A stretch of DNA of 25,327 nucleotides, from assembly GCA_964609305.1 (NCBI GenBank), contig CAZSRK010000030.1, forward strand, positions 1 through 25,327, read 5' to 3'. Below the pieces are notes generated by a model. It had not been told where the DNA came from. It searched no databases and worked only from the letters and a program-made list of their open reading frames with translations. The position numbers were made by a program, and so were the translations under genes. This DNA comes from CAKSXP01 sp964609305 (GTDB lineage: Bacteria; Bacillota; Clostridia; Oscillospirales; Oscillospiraceae). This document shows positions 1 through 7,488 of this stretch, piece after piece; within the stretch, counting starts at the first letter, position 1; every line of letters starts with the position of its first letter.

Positions 1-75
1 AAAGACAATAAACGGCCGGTACAAGACGCATTAAAGACTATTTTCGGTATTTTTTTCAATTAAAGCATAAAAGAC

Positions 76-105
76 TGGACGTATCCCGGAAATATATGCT
101 ATAAT
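76..105 (+). promoter_or_regulatory. Probable sigma-A promoter of putP
   Basis: A perfect -10 hexamer TATAAT (100-105) lies 18 bases after a moderate -35 TGGACG (76-81). Transcription would start near 112, giving a leader of about 25 bases before the putP start codon. No operator-like palindrome is evident. Bases 1-75 show nothing I can assign. Confidence 0.6.
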
Positions 106-137
106 TTTATTTATATTTGAATATTGGGGTGGAATTT

Positions 138-1691
138 ATGGGAGACACTGTACAAATCCTGGTCGCCATGATAATCTACATGCTTGCCGTCATCATTATC
201 GGGTTCGCCTTTGCAAAGCGAGCCAACCGGAACTCCGACGCCTATTTCCTGGGCGGTCGGACCCTGGGTCCCTGGGTGACCGCCATGAGCGCCGAGGCCT
301 CCGACATGTCCGGCTGGTTGCTGATGGGGCTGCCCGGCGTTGCCTACTGGTGCGGTATTGCTGACGCCGCATGGACGGCTATCGGCCTTGCCGTCGGTAC
401 CTATATCAACTGGCTGCTGGTGTCCAAGCGTCTGCGCCGTTACAGCGAGAAGGCCGGCAATGCCATAACGCTGCCGGAGTATTTCTCCAACCGTTTCCAC
501 GAAAAGGGAAAGGTCGTCATGACCATCGCCGCTATCTGGATCCTGGTCTTTTTCACGGTCTATGCATCAAGCTGCTTTGTCACCTGCGGCAAACTGTTTT
601 CAACCCTATTCGGCCTGCCCTATGTGCCCATGATGATCGTCGGAGCCGTGTTCGTACTTATATATACTATCATCGGCGGGTTTCTGGCCGAGAGTGCCTC
701 GGACTTTATGCAGGCCATCGTCATGATCGTAGCTCTGACCATAATCGTAATCGTCGGCACGATCACAGCCGGCGGACTCGGCGCTGTGGTAGACAACGCC
801 AAGTCTATCCCCGGTTTCCTGGATTTCTTCGGTATCGCCTCGCCCACCACCGTGGACGGGGTCCAGCAGGTTGTGGATGGCCAGCCGCAGTTTGGCGCTG
901 CCGGAAGCTATGGTTTCCTGTCCATCATCTCCACTGTGGCATGGGGACTGGGCTACTTCGGCATGCCTCAGGTTCTGCTGCGTTTCATGGCTATCCGTGA
1001 TGAAAGGGAGCTTGGCCGCTCCCGCCGTATCGCCACCGGCTGGGTCATCATATCCCTCGCAGTGGCGGTGTTTATCGGCGTGGTGGGACGCGCACTCTTC
1101 CCCACCGAGCTAACCACATCCTCCGAGGCAGAGAACGTGTTTATTCTGCTGTCAACCAACCTGCTGCCGCCGCTGCTGGCCGGATTCGTGATGGCGGGTA
1201 TCCTTGCCGCCACGATCAGCTCCTCCGACTCCTACCTGCTGATCGCCGCATCGGCCCTGTCCAAGAACATATTCCAGGGCCTGATACATAAGAACGCCAC
1301 GGACAAGCAGGTGCTTATCCTGTCACGTATCACCCTTCTGGTGATATCCATCATCGCTATCCTCATCGCTCTGGACGAAAACAGCGTTATCTTCACGATC
1401 GTCAGTTTCGCCTGGGCCGGCTTCGGCGCCGCTTTCGGACCGCTGATGCTGCTGAGCCTTTTCTGGAAGCGTATCAACCGCGCCGGCGCCATCGCCGGAA
1501 TGATCAGCGGCGGCGCAATGGTGTTCATCTGGAACCTGCTGGTGCGTCCGCTGGGCGGTGTCTGGGATATCTACGAGCTGCTGCCTGCATTTGTGTTCTC
1601 ATGCATCTGTATCGTGGTGGTCTCCCTTCTCACCCCGCCTCCATCCGAGGAGATACAAAAGGAGTTCGAAGAAGTCAGACAGGGTGCCTGA
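138..1691 (+). CDS. putP: Sodium/proline symporter PutP
   Basis: An integral membrane transporter of the sodium:solute symporter family that takes up L-proline with Na+. The 517-residue product is close to the usual length of about 500 residues and is hydrophobic along its whole length, as expected for 12-13 transmembrane helices. Family signatures visible are YFLGGRTLGPWVTAMSAEASDMSGW near the N-terminus (the sodium and substrate site region), GGFLAESASDFMQ in the middle, and the motif AATISSSDSYLLIAASAL later on. The start is ATG at 138, with GGGGTGG six bases upstream; an in-frame TTG at 117 has no such site. The gene stands alone, with its own promoter and a strong terminator at 1738. Proline may serve as nitrogen source, Stickland substrate or osmolyte; the sequence does not say which. 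The family call is secure and proline is the likely substrate. Confidence 0.93.
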   Translation: MGDTVQILVAMIIYMLAVIIIGFAFAKRANRNSDAYFLGGRTLGPWVTAMSAEASDMSGWLLMGLPGVAYWCGIADAAWTAIGLAVGTYINWLLVSKRLRRYSEKAGNAITLPEYFSNRFHEKGKVVMTIAAIWILVFFTVYASSCFVTCGKLFSTLFGLPYVPMMIVGAVFVLIYTIIGGFLAESASDFMQAIVMIVALTIIVIVGTITAGGLGAVVDNAKSIPGFLDFFGIASPTTVDGVQQVVDGQPQFGAAGSYGFLSIISTVAWGLGYFGMPQVLLRFMAIRDERELGRSRRIATGWVIISLAVAVFIGVVGRALFPTELTTSSEAENVFILLSTNLLPPLLAGFVMAGILAATISSSDSYLLIAASALSKNIFQGLIHKNATDKQVLILSRITLLVISIIAILIALDENSVIFTIVSFAWAGFGAAFGPLMLLSLFWKRINRAGAIAGMISGGAMVFIWNLLVRPLGGVWDIYELLPAFVFSCICIVVVSLLTPPPSEEIQKEFEEVRQGA

Positions 1692-1737
1692 GCCCGACAG
1701 ATTGTCTGAATTTTTCAAGGCTTGCAATAGAAAATGC

Positions 1738-1779
1738 AAAGTGCCATCGGCAGTATTGCCGATGGCACTTTATTGTTTT
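1738..1779 (+). terminator. Intrinsic terminator of putP
   Basis: A perfect 15-bp inverted repeat (1738-1752 with 1757-1771) has a 4-base loop and is followed by ATTGTTTT. The arms begin with AAA and end with TTT, so the hairpin could also stop transcription from the opposite side. Confidence 0.88.
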
Positions 1780-1843
1780 CATACGTCGTCGTTTTATACC
1801 AGCATCGCCAGCAGGACCATGTTCGCAGCGATTGGAGTAATCT

Positions 1844-2638
1844 TTGTCATGGCGATCATGGCCTGTGCAAGAGAGAGGCCTTGCCCTGGCTGAGTCCTAC
1901 ACATTCCGCATGGCATCGGGCAAGGGCATCTCGGCGGATATATCGGGCAAGACTCTGCTCTGCGGCAATGAAAAATATCCGGCAGAAAACGGTGTATCGA
2001 TATCCAAAGCCGTATTAACCGTCCTTGAAAGGCTGCGTGCCCAGGGCACGGCCTCCGTACTGGTAGCGGAGCAGGGATCCTGCATCGGGGTGATAGCCCT
2101 TTCGGATGTATTGCGTCCGGAAGCAAAAGAGATGATTTCGCGCCTGGCCGCCATACATACCCGGACCGTCCTGCTGACCGGCGATAACCGGAAAGCTGCG
2201 GATTATTTTGCGCGTCAGGCAGGCATCACCGAGGTACGGGCCGAGCCGGATGAAAAGGTTCGTAATGTGGAAGCTCTCCGGGAAGAGGGCCGGAGAGTCT
2301 GCATGATCGGCGCCGGCGTCAACGACGCGCCCGCGCTCAAAACCGCCGACGTCGACGTGGCCATGGGAAGCATGGGCAGCGATATCGCGGTGGAAGCCGC
2401 CGATATCGCCCTCTTGAGCGACGACATCTCCGAAATACCGTACTTAAAGCGATTGTCAAACGCAACGGTAAATACCATCAAGCTGAGCATCACCCTGTCC
2501 ATTTGCATAAACTTTGCCGCCATTGTACTGTCCCCGCTCGAACTGCTCAATCCAACCACGGGCGCACTGGTACACAACGCCGGTTCCTGTTTTGTAGTTC
2601 TCATCGCGATATTATTATACGATCGTAAATTCGAATAA
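1844..2638 (+). pseudogene. 3' remnant of a P1B-type heavy-metal ATPase
   Basis: The frame encodes only the C-terminal half of a heavy-metal-translocating P-type ATPase of the Zn/Cd/Pb kind. Present are part of the nucleotide-binding domain (GKGISADISGKTLLCGN), the P-domain motifs LLTGDN and GVNDAPAL, the hinge GSMGSDIAVEAADIALLSDD and the last two transmembrane helices. Missing are the metal-binding N-terminus, the first six helices with the CPC-type metal site, the phosphorylated DKTGT motif and the HP motif. That is well over half of the usual length of 600 residues or more. Homology becomes recognisable near 1880. Upstream there is only the putP terminator, with no ribosome-binding site. 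The frame opens at a TTG at 1844 with no family similarity. A protein lacking DKTGT cannot pump, so this is a truncated relic. The surviving frame has no internal stop, which suggests a fairly recent loss. Confidence 0.85.
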
Positions 2639-3058
2639 ATGTTCCGTCCGGTTCTGCACGGCCGGACGGTGGAAGCCGGCCATCAGAGCGTCCCAAAAAC
2701 GCCGCCAGATTTTACTGTCGCTACTTTACCAATATCCGACTTGGCAATTTCCGCCAGTTAAAATTCAACCCGCTTCCGATTCGTTGGCTGACTTGCCGCT
2801 TCATCGCTTTCTGATACAACAAGATGTACGTTACTGCGCTGCTCGCTTTATACCCTGCAAAAACCGGGGCTATCCAACATTTCGTATGAGGATATTCAAA
2901 CCAATTATACGGTAAGCTGTTCCTTTCAGCAAGAGTATTTACGCCCATCAAGCCCTATACCCTCGACCGTCCCGATATTTATTAGCCCTATGCCCTTACA
3001 AGGCACGTTCCTGCTATTAGTTTCATATTGGTGACTATGGCACAATTAAGTGCTTACT
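2639..3058. other. Intergenic stretch without a recognisable gene
   Basis: About 420 bases, more AT-rich than the rest of the window. An 8-bp hairpin (2644-2651 with 2662-2669) follows the ATPase stop but lacks a T-run. Open frames exist, for example a minus-strand one of 76 codons at 2721-2951. I recognise none of them, see no convincing ribosome-binding site, and see no terminal inverted repeats of an insertion sequence. It may be what is left of deleted genes or of a mobile element. Confidence 0.4.
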
Positions 3059-3087
3059 TTACAAGAACACTGTACAGATTTATTATA
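3059..3087 (+). promoter_or_regulatory. Probable promoter of the NAD(P)-binding protein gene
   Basis: TTTACA (3059-3064) and TATTAT (3082-3087) are spaced by 17 bases; a second -10 TATAAT (3085-3090) overlaps. The leader carries two Shine-Dalgarno-like sequences. The first (AGGAGG, near 3097) has no start codon at the right distance. The second, GGAGGT, serves the ATG at 3153. Confidence 0.55.
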
Positions 3088-3152
3088 ATCACATCAGGAG
3101 GAAACAGTAAAGAATTCCTCAAATCTAAGTAAATATTATGGAGGTAATCAAT

Positions 3153-3593
3153 ATGAAACTAGCAGTTATATGTGCCAATGGCAAAGCCGGTAAGCTCATC
3201 GTCAAAGAAGCCCTTAGCCGTGGCCTGGACGTGACCGCCGTGGTCCGTGGATCAAATCAGACTGAAGCTTCTCATGTGATAGAGAAGGACCTGTTTGACC
3301 TGACTGCGGACGATCTGAAGGGCTTTGATGTAGTCATCGACGCCTTCGGCGCTTGGACAGAGGACACTCTTCCTCTGCACAGCACTTCCCTTAAGCACCT
3401 CTGCGACATTCTCAGCGGCAGCGAGACCCGCCTTCTGGTGGTGGGCGGTGCCGGCAGCCTGTATGTCAATCCGGAGCACACCGCTCAGGTCATGGATGGT
3501 CCGGGCTTCCCCGATGCGTTCAAGCCACTGGCCAGAGCGCAGGGCAAAGCTCTGACGGAGCTTCGGCAGCGCATCTCCGTGGTTCGCAAGTAA
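3153..3593 (+). CDS. NAD(P)H-binding, atypical short-chain dehydrogenase-like protein, internally shortened
   Basis: The first 125 residues or so match the NAD(P)H-binding (NmrA/YwnB-like) Rossmann family. They begin with a beta strand and the glycine-rich loop CANGKAGKLIVKEAL, followed by VDAFGAW-like and LLVVGGAGSLYVNP segments. Such proteins are usually about 205-215 residues long and end in a QRISVVR-like tail. Here that tail follows directly after the helix ending GKALTEL, giving only 146 residues, so about 65 residues holding the substrate-side part of the fold seem to be missing in frame. The start at 3153 has GGAGGT eight bases upstream. The protein may be non-functional or may keep only cofactor binding. 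The family assignment is fairly secure; the deletion is an inference from remembered family architecture. Relatives are often induced by redox or electrophile stress. Confidence 0.75.
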   Translation: MKLAVICANGKAGKLIVKEALSRGLDVTAVVRGSNQTEASHVIEKDLFDLTADDLKGFDVVIDAFGAWTEDTLPLHSTSLKHLCDILSGSETRLLVVGGAGSLYVNPEHTAQVMDGPGFPDAFKPLARAQGKALTELRQRISVVRK

Positions 3594-3771
3594 TTCTTTG
3601 GTCGCTGTCAGAGATAGCACATCCGCTTTGTATGAAACAATCGGAGTATATAAACATCGCTTTGTAATATAAGCCATAACCATATAATCCGCTTCGCCAT
3701 CGTAGTTTGAACACAAAAACGCTCATAATAACAAAACTAAAAGTATTCTGATATTTTCCCTGAAAACATAA

Positions 3772-3805
3772 AAACCTCTCTTGTCCTGATAGACAAAAGA
3801 GGTTT
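3772..3805 (-). terminator. Intrinsic terminator after tRNA-Ala
   Basis: A 14-bp stem with one mismatch (3772-3785 with 3792-3805) lies immediately after the CCA end of the minus-strand tRNA. Read on the minus strand it is followed by a T-rich run. On the plus strand it is followed by ATTTTA, so it may also end the transcript of the gene at 3153. Confidence 0.75.
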
Positions 3806-3811
3806 ATTTTA

Positions 3812-3887
3812 TGGTGGAGACGGAGGGATTCGAACCCTTGACCTTACGGATGCGAACCGTACGCTCTCCCAACTGAGCTACGCCCCC
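3812..3887 (-). tRNA. tRNA-Ala (anticodon CGC)
   Basis: On the minus strand this reads as a full 76-base cloverleaf with encoded CCA. The acceptor stem GGGGGCG pairs with CGTCTCC, including the G3-U70 wobble pair that is the alanine identity element. The D-arm is GCTC/GAGC, the anticodon stem TACGG/CCGTA encloses the loop TTCGCAT (anticodon CGC, reading GCG codons), and the T-arm contains TTCGAAT. The discriminator base is A. Confidence 0.95.
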
Positions 3888-3951
3888 ATAAATTCTATTG
3901 AGGCGCCGCACGTCCCGCGTTTTTTCCTCACAGGACTTCGACGCGAAGAAC

Positions 3952-3979
3952 ATTATACCACAGTTTTTGAAAAAGTAAA
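3952..3979 (-). promoter_or_regulatory. Promoter of tRNA-Ala
   Basis: On the minus strand, -35 TTTACT (3974-3979) and -10 TATAAT (3952-3957) are 16 bases apart. The predicted start is about 58 bases upstream of the mature tRNA 5' end. It diverges from the SRP RNA promoter, with about 35 bases between the two -35 boxes. Confidence 0.65.
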
Positions 3980-4014
3980 GACCTTTTGTTTTAAAACTGT
4001 TTACAATCTCGTGC

Positions 4015-4043
4015 TTGAAAAAACAGATTACTTGTAGTAGTAT
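4015..4043 (+). promoter_or_regulatory. Promoter of the SRP RNA (and probably dnaX)
   Basis: TTGAAA (4015-4020) and TAGTAT (4038-4043) are 17 bases apart. The predicted start near 4050 coincides with the first base able to pair in the terminal helix of the SRP RNA precursor, which supports the call. Confidence 0.6.
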
Positions 4044-4050
4044 TATGAAA

Positions 4051-4352
4051 GTACGGCTTATAGCAAGGCTGCACTAGTCGGGGAGCCAGCGGTGCCCTGT
4101 AACCTGCAATCCGCTATAGCAGGGATGAATTCCTTTCCGAGGATAGTCGATGTGTTGTCTGCCCGAAGTAAGCGGCGTTGACGACCTGGTCTCGCGCAAC
4201 GGTGACCCGTGAACCATGTCAGGCGGGGAACCGAGCAGCATTAAGCGGGAACCATCGTGTGCCGCGAGGGCGCTGGGTCTGAGCAGGCTGCTTCGGTAAC
4301 GGATATATCGTTCTGTTCAAAGACGGGTGTGCAGTCTTGCTGTGGGCCGTAT
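4051..4352 (+). ncRNA. ffs: Signal recognition particle RNA, large (Bacillus-type) form
   Basis: This is the RNA scaffold of the signal recognition particle, which binds Ffh and directs membrane and secretory proteins to the translocon. The sequence closely follows the Bacillus subtilis 6S/scRNA pattern. A 5' domain has the Alu-like elements GGTGCCCTGTAACCTGCAAT and GCTATAGCAGGG. A long helix carries TGTGTTGTCTGCCCGAAGTA. The conserved Ffh-binding tip is GTCAGG, a GGGGAA loop and GAGCAGCA (near 4218-4240). The ends pair: 4056-4074 with 4329-4347 makes a 19-bp helix with a few G-U pairs, extendable to 4051/4352. That fits a precursor trimmed by RNase III, as known in B. subtilis. The mature ends are probably a few bases inside these coordinates. 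No terminator separates it from dnaX. Confidence 0.93.
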
Positions 4353-4377
4353 TTACTTTTATCTTGAGGTATTTAAA

Positions 4378-6060
4378 ATGTATCAGGCTCTCTACCGCAA
4401 ATGGCGTCCTCGCACGTTCGATGATGTCGTCGGTCAGACGCATATCACCGAGACGCTGAAAAATCAAATAATTTCCGGGAGACTGAGCCACGCCTACCTC
4501 TTCATCGGAACGCGGGGCACAGGAAAAACGACCTGTGCCAAAATCCTATCCCGTGCCGTCAACTGTGAGCATCCTGTAAATGGGAATCCCTGCAACTCAT
4601 GCCCATCCTGCCTGGGCATTGAGGACGGCTCCATAATGGACGTTGTGGAACTCGACGCAGCCTCAAACAATGGAGTTGACAATGTTCGCGCGCTGAGGGA
4701 CGAGGCCATTTTCAGCCCCGCGATCGTAAAAAAACGCGTCTACATCATCGATGAGGTGCATATGCTCTCGACTCCCGCGTTCAACGCGCTTCTCAAGATC
4801 CTGGAGGAACCGCCGGAGCATTTAATGTTCATCCTCGCAACTACTGAACTGCAAAAGGTCCCCGCGACCATACTCTCCCGCTGCCAGCGACACAGCTTCA
4901 GGCGCATTGACAGCGGACTTATCGCAAAGCATCTTGAGCATATAGCACAGAGCGAGGGTATAGACATAACACCCGACGCAGCCGCATTGCTCGCCCGCCT
5001 GTCAGACGGGGGCATGCGCGACGCTATCTCCCTGCTCGACCAGTGCTCTGCAAATGAGCATATCGGCACGCAGGAGGTGCTCTCCGCGATGGGACTTTCC
5101 GGCAACAGCCGTACATCCGATCTGCTGCGCGATATTGCACAGGGCGACACCGCCGCGGCGCTGTCGATTTTCGCCGCGCTGTGGCATGACGGCAAAGACC
5201 CCGCCGCACTGCTCGGGGAGCTGTCCGGCCTTATCCGCGATATACTTATAAGTGACCTCGCCCCGCAAAACGGACTGGACCTGCTCTCCGGCGGGTATGA
5301 CCAGGTCACGCTGTTTAAGTTAGCTGGACTCTTCACCCGGCAGCAGCTTTTGTCACATCTGAACACGATACAGACTTCCGTTGCCGCCATAAATCAGGGG
5401 AACGCCGCGCGAACAGCGGCAGAGCTGTGTATTATACGCATGTGCGAACCTGAATTGAGCGCGAACACAGACAGTTTGAGCGCGAGAATATCGGTTTTGG
5501 AGAAAAAAATCGAAAATCCGGATGTTTCCCCCCTTCCCCGTCCGACTATGCAGGCTGAAGCGCCGGGGGATACCGCCGCACCGCCTCCCGTCCAGGAAAT
5601 AGAGGCAGAGTTCACACCGGGCAGCGCCGGCTTTTCTGAAGAACCCAATTCTGAAGACAGAGAACCTTTTCCCGGCCCGGTTGACAGCCCCGTGGCAGCA
5701 CCGGAGCCGGCAGCCGAGCCCGAATCCCGTCCCGCAATACCAGCTGTAAAGGATATCTCATGGTCCGCGCTCGTTGCAAAATTACGCGGCAATGTCAGCG
5801 TCGGCGAATATAACATAATCAGTGACAGCTATCATTCTGACGGTGTTTTCTCCGATGGCGAGCTCACGGTTTTTGCAAAAAACGCCTTTGCCCTGCGCAT
5901 TCTGTCAGCACCGGCTCTTCAGGATAAGATACGTGACGCCGCCCGGAGCCTCTGCGGTGGAAATATCCGCCTGAGCGTAACGGAGGGGGAGTCCGGGAAG
6001 GACAGCCCCTCCGGTAATCTGGACGCACTGGGAAAATTCAATAATGTAAGATTCGAATAA
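4378..6060 (+). CDS. dnaX: DNA polymerase III subunit gamma/tau
   Basis: The clamp-loader ATPase subunit, which loads the beta sliding clamp on primed DNA and bridges polymerases to the helicase. The N-terminus MYQALYRKWRPRTFDDVVGQ is the family hallmark. The Walker A motif GTRGTGKT lies near residue 43, a four-cysteine zinc module (CEHP...CNSCPSC) near 64-79, Walker B IIDEVHML near 122 and the sensor/arginine-finger motif LSRCQRHSF near 165. Domain III ends around residue 370. An acidic, Pro/Ala-rich linker (about 380-460) and a tau-type C-terminal domain follow. The product is 560 residues, normal for Firmicutes. I place the start at ATG 4378, six to seven bases after TTGAGGT. An upstream in-frame ATG at 4327 lies inside the SRP RNA and would add 17 unrelated residues. 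The SRP RNA-dnaX-ybaB order is conserved in Firmicutes. Confidence 0.96.
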   Translation: MYQALYRKWRPRTFDDVVGQTHITETLKNQIISGRLSHAYLFIGTRGTGKTTCAKILSRAVNCEHPVNGNPCNSCPSCLGIEDGSIMDVVELDAASNNGVDNVRALRDEAIFSPAIVKKRVYIIDEVHMLSTPAFNALLKILEEPPEHLMFILATTELQKVPATILSRCQRHSFRRIDSGLIAKHLEHIAQSEGIDITPDAAALLARLSDGGMRDAISLLDQCSANEHIGTQEVLSAMGLSGNSRTSDLLRDIAQGDTAAALSIFAALWHDGKDPAALLGELSGLIRDILISDLAPQNGLDLLSGGYDQVTLFKLAGLFTRQQLLSHLNTIQTSVAAINQGNAARTAAELCIIRMCEPELSANTDSLSARISVLEKKIENPDVSPLPRPTMQAEAPGDTAAPPPVQEIEAEFTPGSAGFSEEPNSEDREPFPGPVDSPVAAPEPAAEPESRPAIPAVKDISWSALVAKLRGNVSVGEYNIISDSYHSDGVFSDGELTVFAKNAFALRILSAPALQDKIRDAARSLCGGNIRLSVTEGESGKDSPSGNLDALGKFNNVRFE

Positions 6061-6094
6061 ATTATTCACAACACACGACAGGAGGAACCTACTT

Positions 6095-6433
6095 ATGGCT
6101 AAAGGTGGATTCAGAGGCATGCCCGGTGGTATGAACCAGGCTAATATGATGCGCCAGGCGCAGAAAATGCAGCAGGAGATCCTCAAAATGCAGCAGCAGC
6201 TCGAGGAGAGTGTCTACATCGCGACATCCGGCGGCGGAGTTGTCTCCGCTACGGTCAGCGGCAAGCGCGAGCTTACCGAGCTTACCATAGATCCCGATGC
6301 CGTAGATCCCGAAGACGTCGAGATGCTTCAGGATCTGATCGTCGCGGCTGTAAACGAGGCCCTGCGAAAGGCAGAAAATGAAGCCGCGAGCAGCATGTCC
6401 AAGTTCACCGGCGGCCTCAATCTCGGTTTTTAA
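6095..6433 (+). CDS. ybaB: YbaB/EbfC family nucleoid-associated protein
   Basis: A small dimeric DNA-binding protein that coats the nucleoid; 112 residues, the usual length. Characteristic features are the glycine- and methionine-rich start (GGFRGMPGGMNQANMMRQAQKMQ), a long charged helix, the central strands with SGGGVVSATVSGKRELTELTIDP, and a C-terminal helix with DLIVAAVNEALRKAEN. AGGAGG lies eight bases before the ATG. It follows dnaX by 34 bases in the same transcript, as in many bacteria. The usual third partner, recR, is absent and gpsA takes its place. Its precise role in Firmicutes is uncertain. Confidence 0.94.
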   Translation: MAKGGFRGMPGGMNQANMMRQAQKMQQEILKMQQQLEESVYIATSGGGVVSATVSGKRELTELTIDPDAVDPEDVEMLQDLIVAAVNEALRKAENEAASSMSKFTGGLNLGF

Positions 6434-6440
6434 AACAACA

Positions 6441-7400
6441 ATGGATATAACTGTCATCGGATGCGGCCGCTGGGGCAGCTTTATCGCGTGGTATCTTGAC
6501 AAGATAGGCCATAGTGTTACTCTCTATGGGCGGGAGAACTCTGCACATATGCGCCGCTTTCTCGCCGAGCGCAGGAACGAATATCTGCTCCTGCCGGAGA
6601 GCATACGCCTTGAGACGGATCTGAGCAATGCTGTCTCCAACGCGGGTACCATAGTCATATCCATCGACTCACAGGGTCTTGCCGGGCTCATGCGTGAGCT
6701 TGAGCCTTTTGACCTGTGCTCACGGGATTTCGTGCTGTGCATGAAGGGCATTGAAATGGGCACCTGCCGTCGGCTGTCTGAGGTCGTGGACCAAAGCTGC
6801 GACGCTTCAAACCGCATCGCCGTCTGGCTCGGTCCCGGTCATGTACAGGAGTTTTACAGAGGTTTGCCCAACTGCATGGTTATCGACTCGCAGGACGAGA
6901 ATATGAAAGAGCATCTCATCTCCGCTTTCTCCGGCCCGCTCATCCGCTTTTATTACGGCAATGACATGATCGGAAACGAAATCGGCGCCGCCTCAAAAAA
7001 CGTCGTCGGTATTGCTGCCGGCGCTCTCGATGGGATCGGCCGCACCTCTCTCAAGGGCGCGCTGATGTCACGCGGCACGCGCGAGGTCGCGCGGCTTATC
7101 TCCGCGATGGGAGGCAACGAGCTTTCCGCTTACGGCCTGTGCCATCTCGGCGATTACGAGGCCACCGTTTTCTCCGAGCACAGTCATAACCGCCGCTTTG
7201 GCGAGCTTTTTGCGCGTGGCGAGAAATTTGACAGGCTGGCCGAGGGATACTACACCGCCGCAGCAATGGTCGGACTCGGCAAAAAATACAACGTTGAGCT
7301 TCCCATCTGCTCGGCCATTTACCGCTGTCTTTACGAAAACGCCGATCTGCACACCGAGCTTGCGCAGCTCTTCACAAGAAGCCTGAAAAGGGAGTTTTAA
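6441..7400 (+). CDS. gpsA: NAD(P)-dependent glycerol-3-phosphate dehydrogenase
   Basis: A cytosolic enzyme that reduces dihydroxyacetone phosphate to sn-glycerol 3-phosphate, the backbone for phospholipids. The Rossmann start TVIGCGRWGS (family form GxGxWG) opens the protein. The catalytic-lysine segment SKNVVGIAAGALDGIG sits near residue 180. The C-terminal signature HLGDYEATVFSEHSHNRRFG matches the GLGDLxxTxxSxxSRN pattern with small changes. At 319 residues it is slightly short of the typical 330. The start at 6441 places the first beta strand at the N-terminus; an in-frame ATG at 6378, inside ybaB, would add 21 unlikely residues. Only seven bases follow the ybaB stop and no Shine-Dalgarno is clear, so translational coupling is likely. 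The residues diverge somewhat from the consensus, so a specialised paralogue is possible, but the synthetic enzyme is the simplest call. Confidence 0.85.
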   Translation: MDITVIGCGRWGSFIAWYLDKIGHSVTLYGRENSAHMRRFLAERRNEYLLLPESIRLETDLSNAVSNAGTIVISIDSQGLAGLMRELEPFDLCSRDFVLCMKGIEMGTCRRLSEVVDQSCDASNRIAVWLGPGHVQEFYRGLPNCMVIDSQDENMKEHLISAFSGPLIRFYYGNDMIGNEIGAASKNVVGIAAGALDGIGRTSLKGALMSRGTREVARLISAMGGNELSAYGLCHLGDYEATVFSEHSHNRRFGELFARGEKFDRLAEGYYTAAAMVGLGKKYNVELPICSAIYRCLYENADLHTELAQLFTRSLKREF

Positions 7401-7404
7401 GTCC

Positions 7405-7445
7405 CCGGTCCCGGTCTCTTCGGCTTGACCGCGGCCGGCTTTTTG
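7405..7445 (+). terminator. Terminator of the dnaX-ybaB-gpsA transcript
   Basis: A GC-rich stem pairs 7405-7416 with 7427-7438 (11 of 12 positions, including one G-U), with a 10-base loop, and is followed by CTTTTTG. It starts five bases after the gpsA stop. Its 3' arm overlaps the -35 box of the next promoter. Confidence 0.82.
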
Positions 7446-7453
7446 TCTATAAT
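7425..7453 (+). promoter_or_regulatory. Strong sigma-A promoter for the Cys-rich/DUF6273 pair
   Basis: TTGACC (7425-7430) and a perfect TATAAT (7448-7453) are separated by exactly 17 bases. The start would fall near 7460, about 30 bases before the first start codon. The -35 box spans the loop and 3' arm of the gpsA terminator and the -10 follows its T-run. Confidence 0.8.
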
Positions 7454-7488
7454 GGTTGTATATATATAGGAAAAGTGAGGGATGGCCA

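Noticed and set aside
1..116. Search for a riboswitch or T-box leader before putP
   Set aside because: The leader is only about 25 bases from the predicted start and no conserved structure is visible.
2721..2951. Minus-strand frame of 76 codons in the AT-rich gap
   Set aside because: No recognisable similarity, no good ribosome-binding site and no transposase motif; treated as non-coding until a database search says otherwise.
3252..3726. Minus-strand open frames of 68 and 154 codons opposite the NAD(P)-binding gene
   Set aside because: They are antisense to a gene with clear family motifs, lack ribosome-binding sites and show no recognisable protein features.
5500..5511. A run of seven A in dnaX at codons 376-377, just after domain III, as a possible frameshift site producing a gamma-like short form
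   Set aside because: The heptamer in frame is G_AAA_AAA, not the X_XXY_YYZ slippery pattern. There is no upstream Shine-Dalgarno at the right distance and no obvious downstream hairpin. Seven A is short for transcriptional slippage. A -1 shift would end at 5556.
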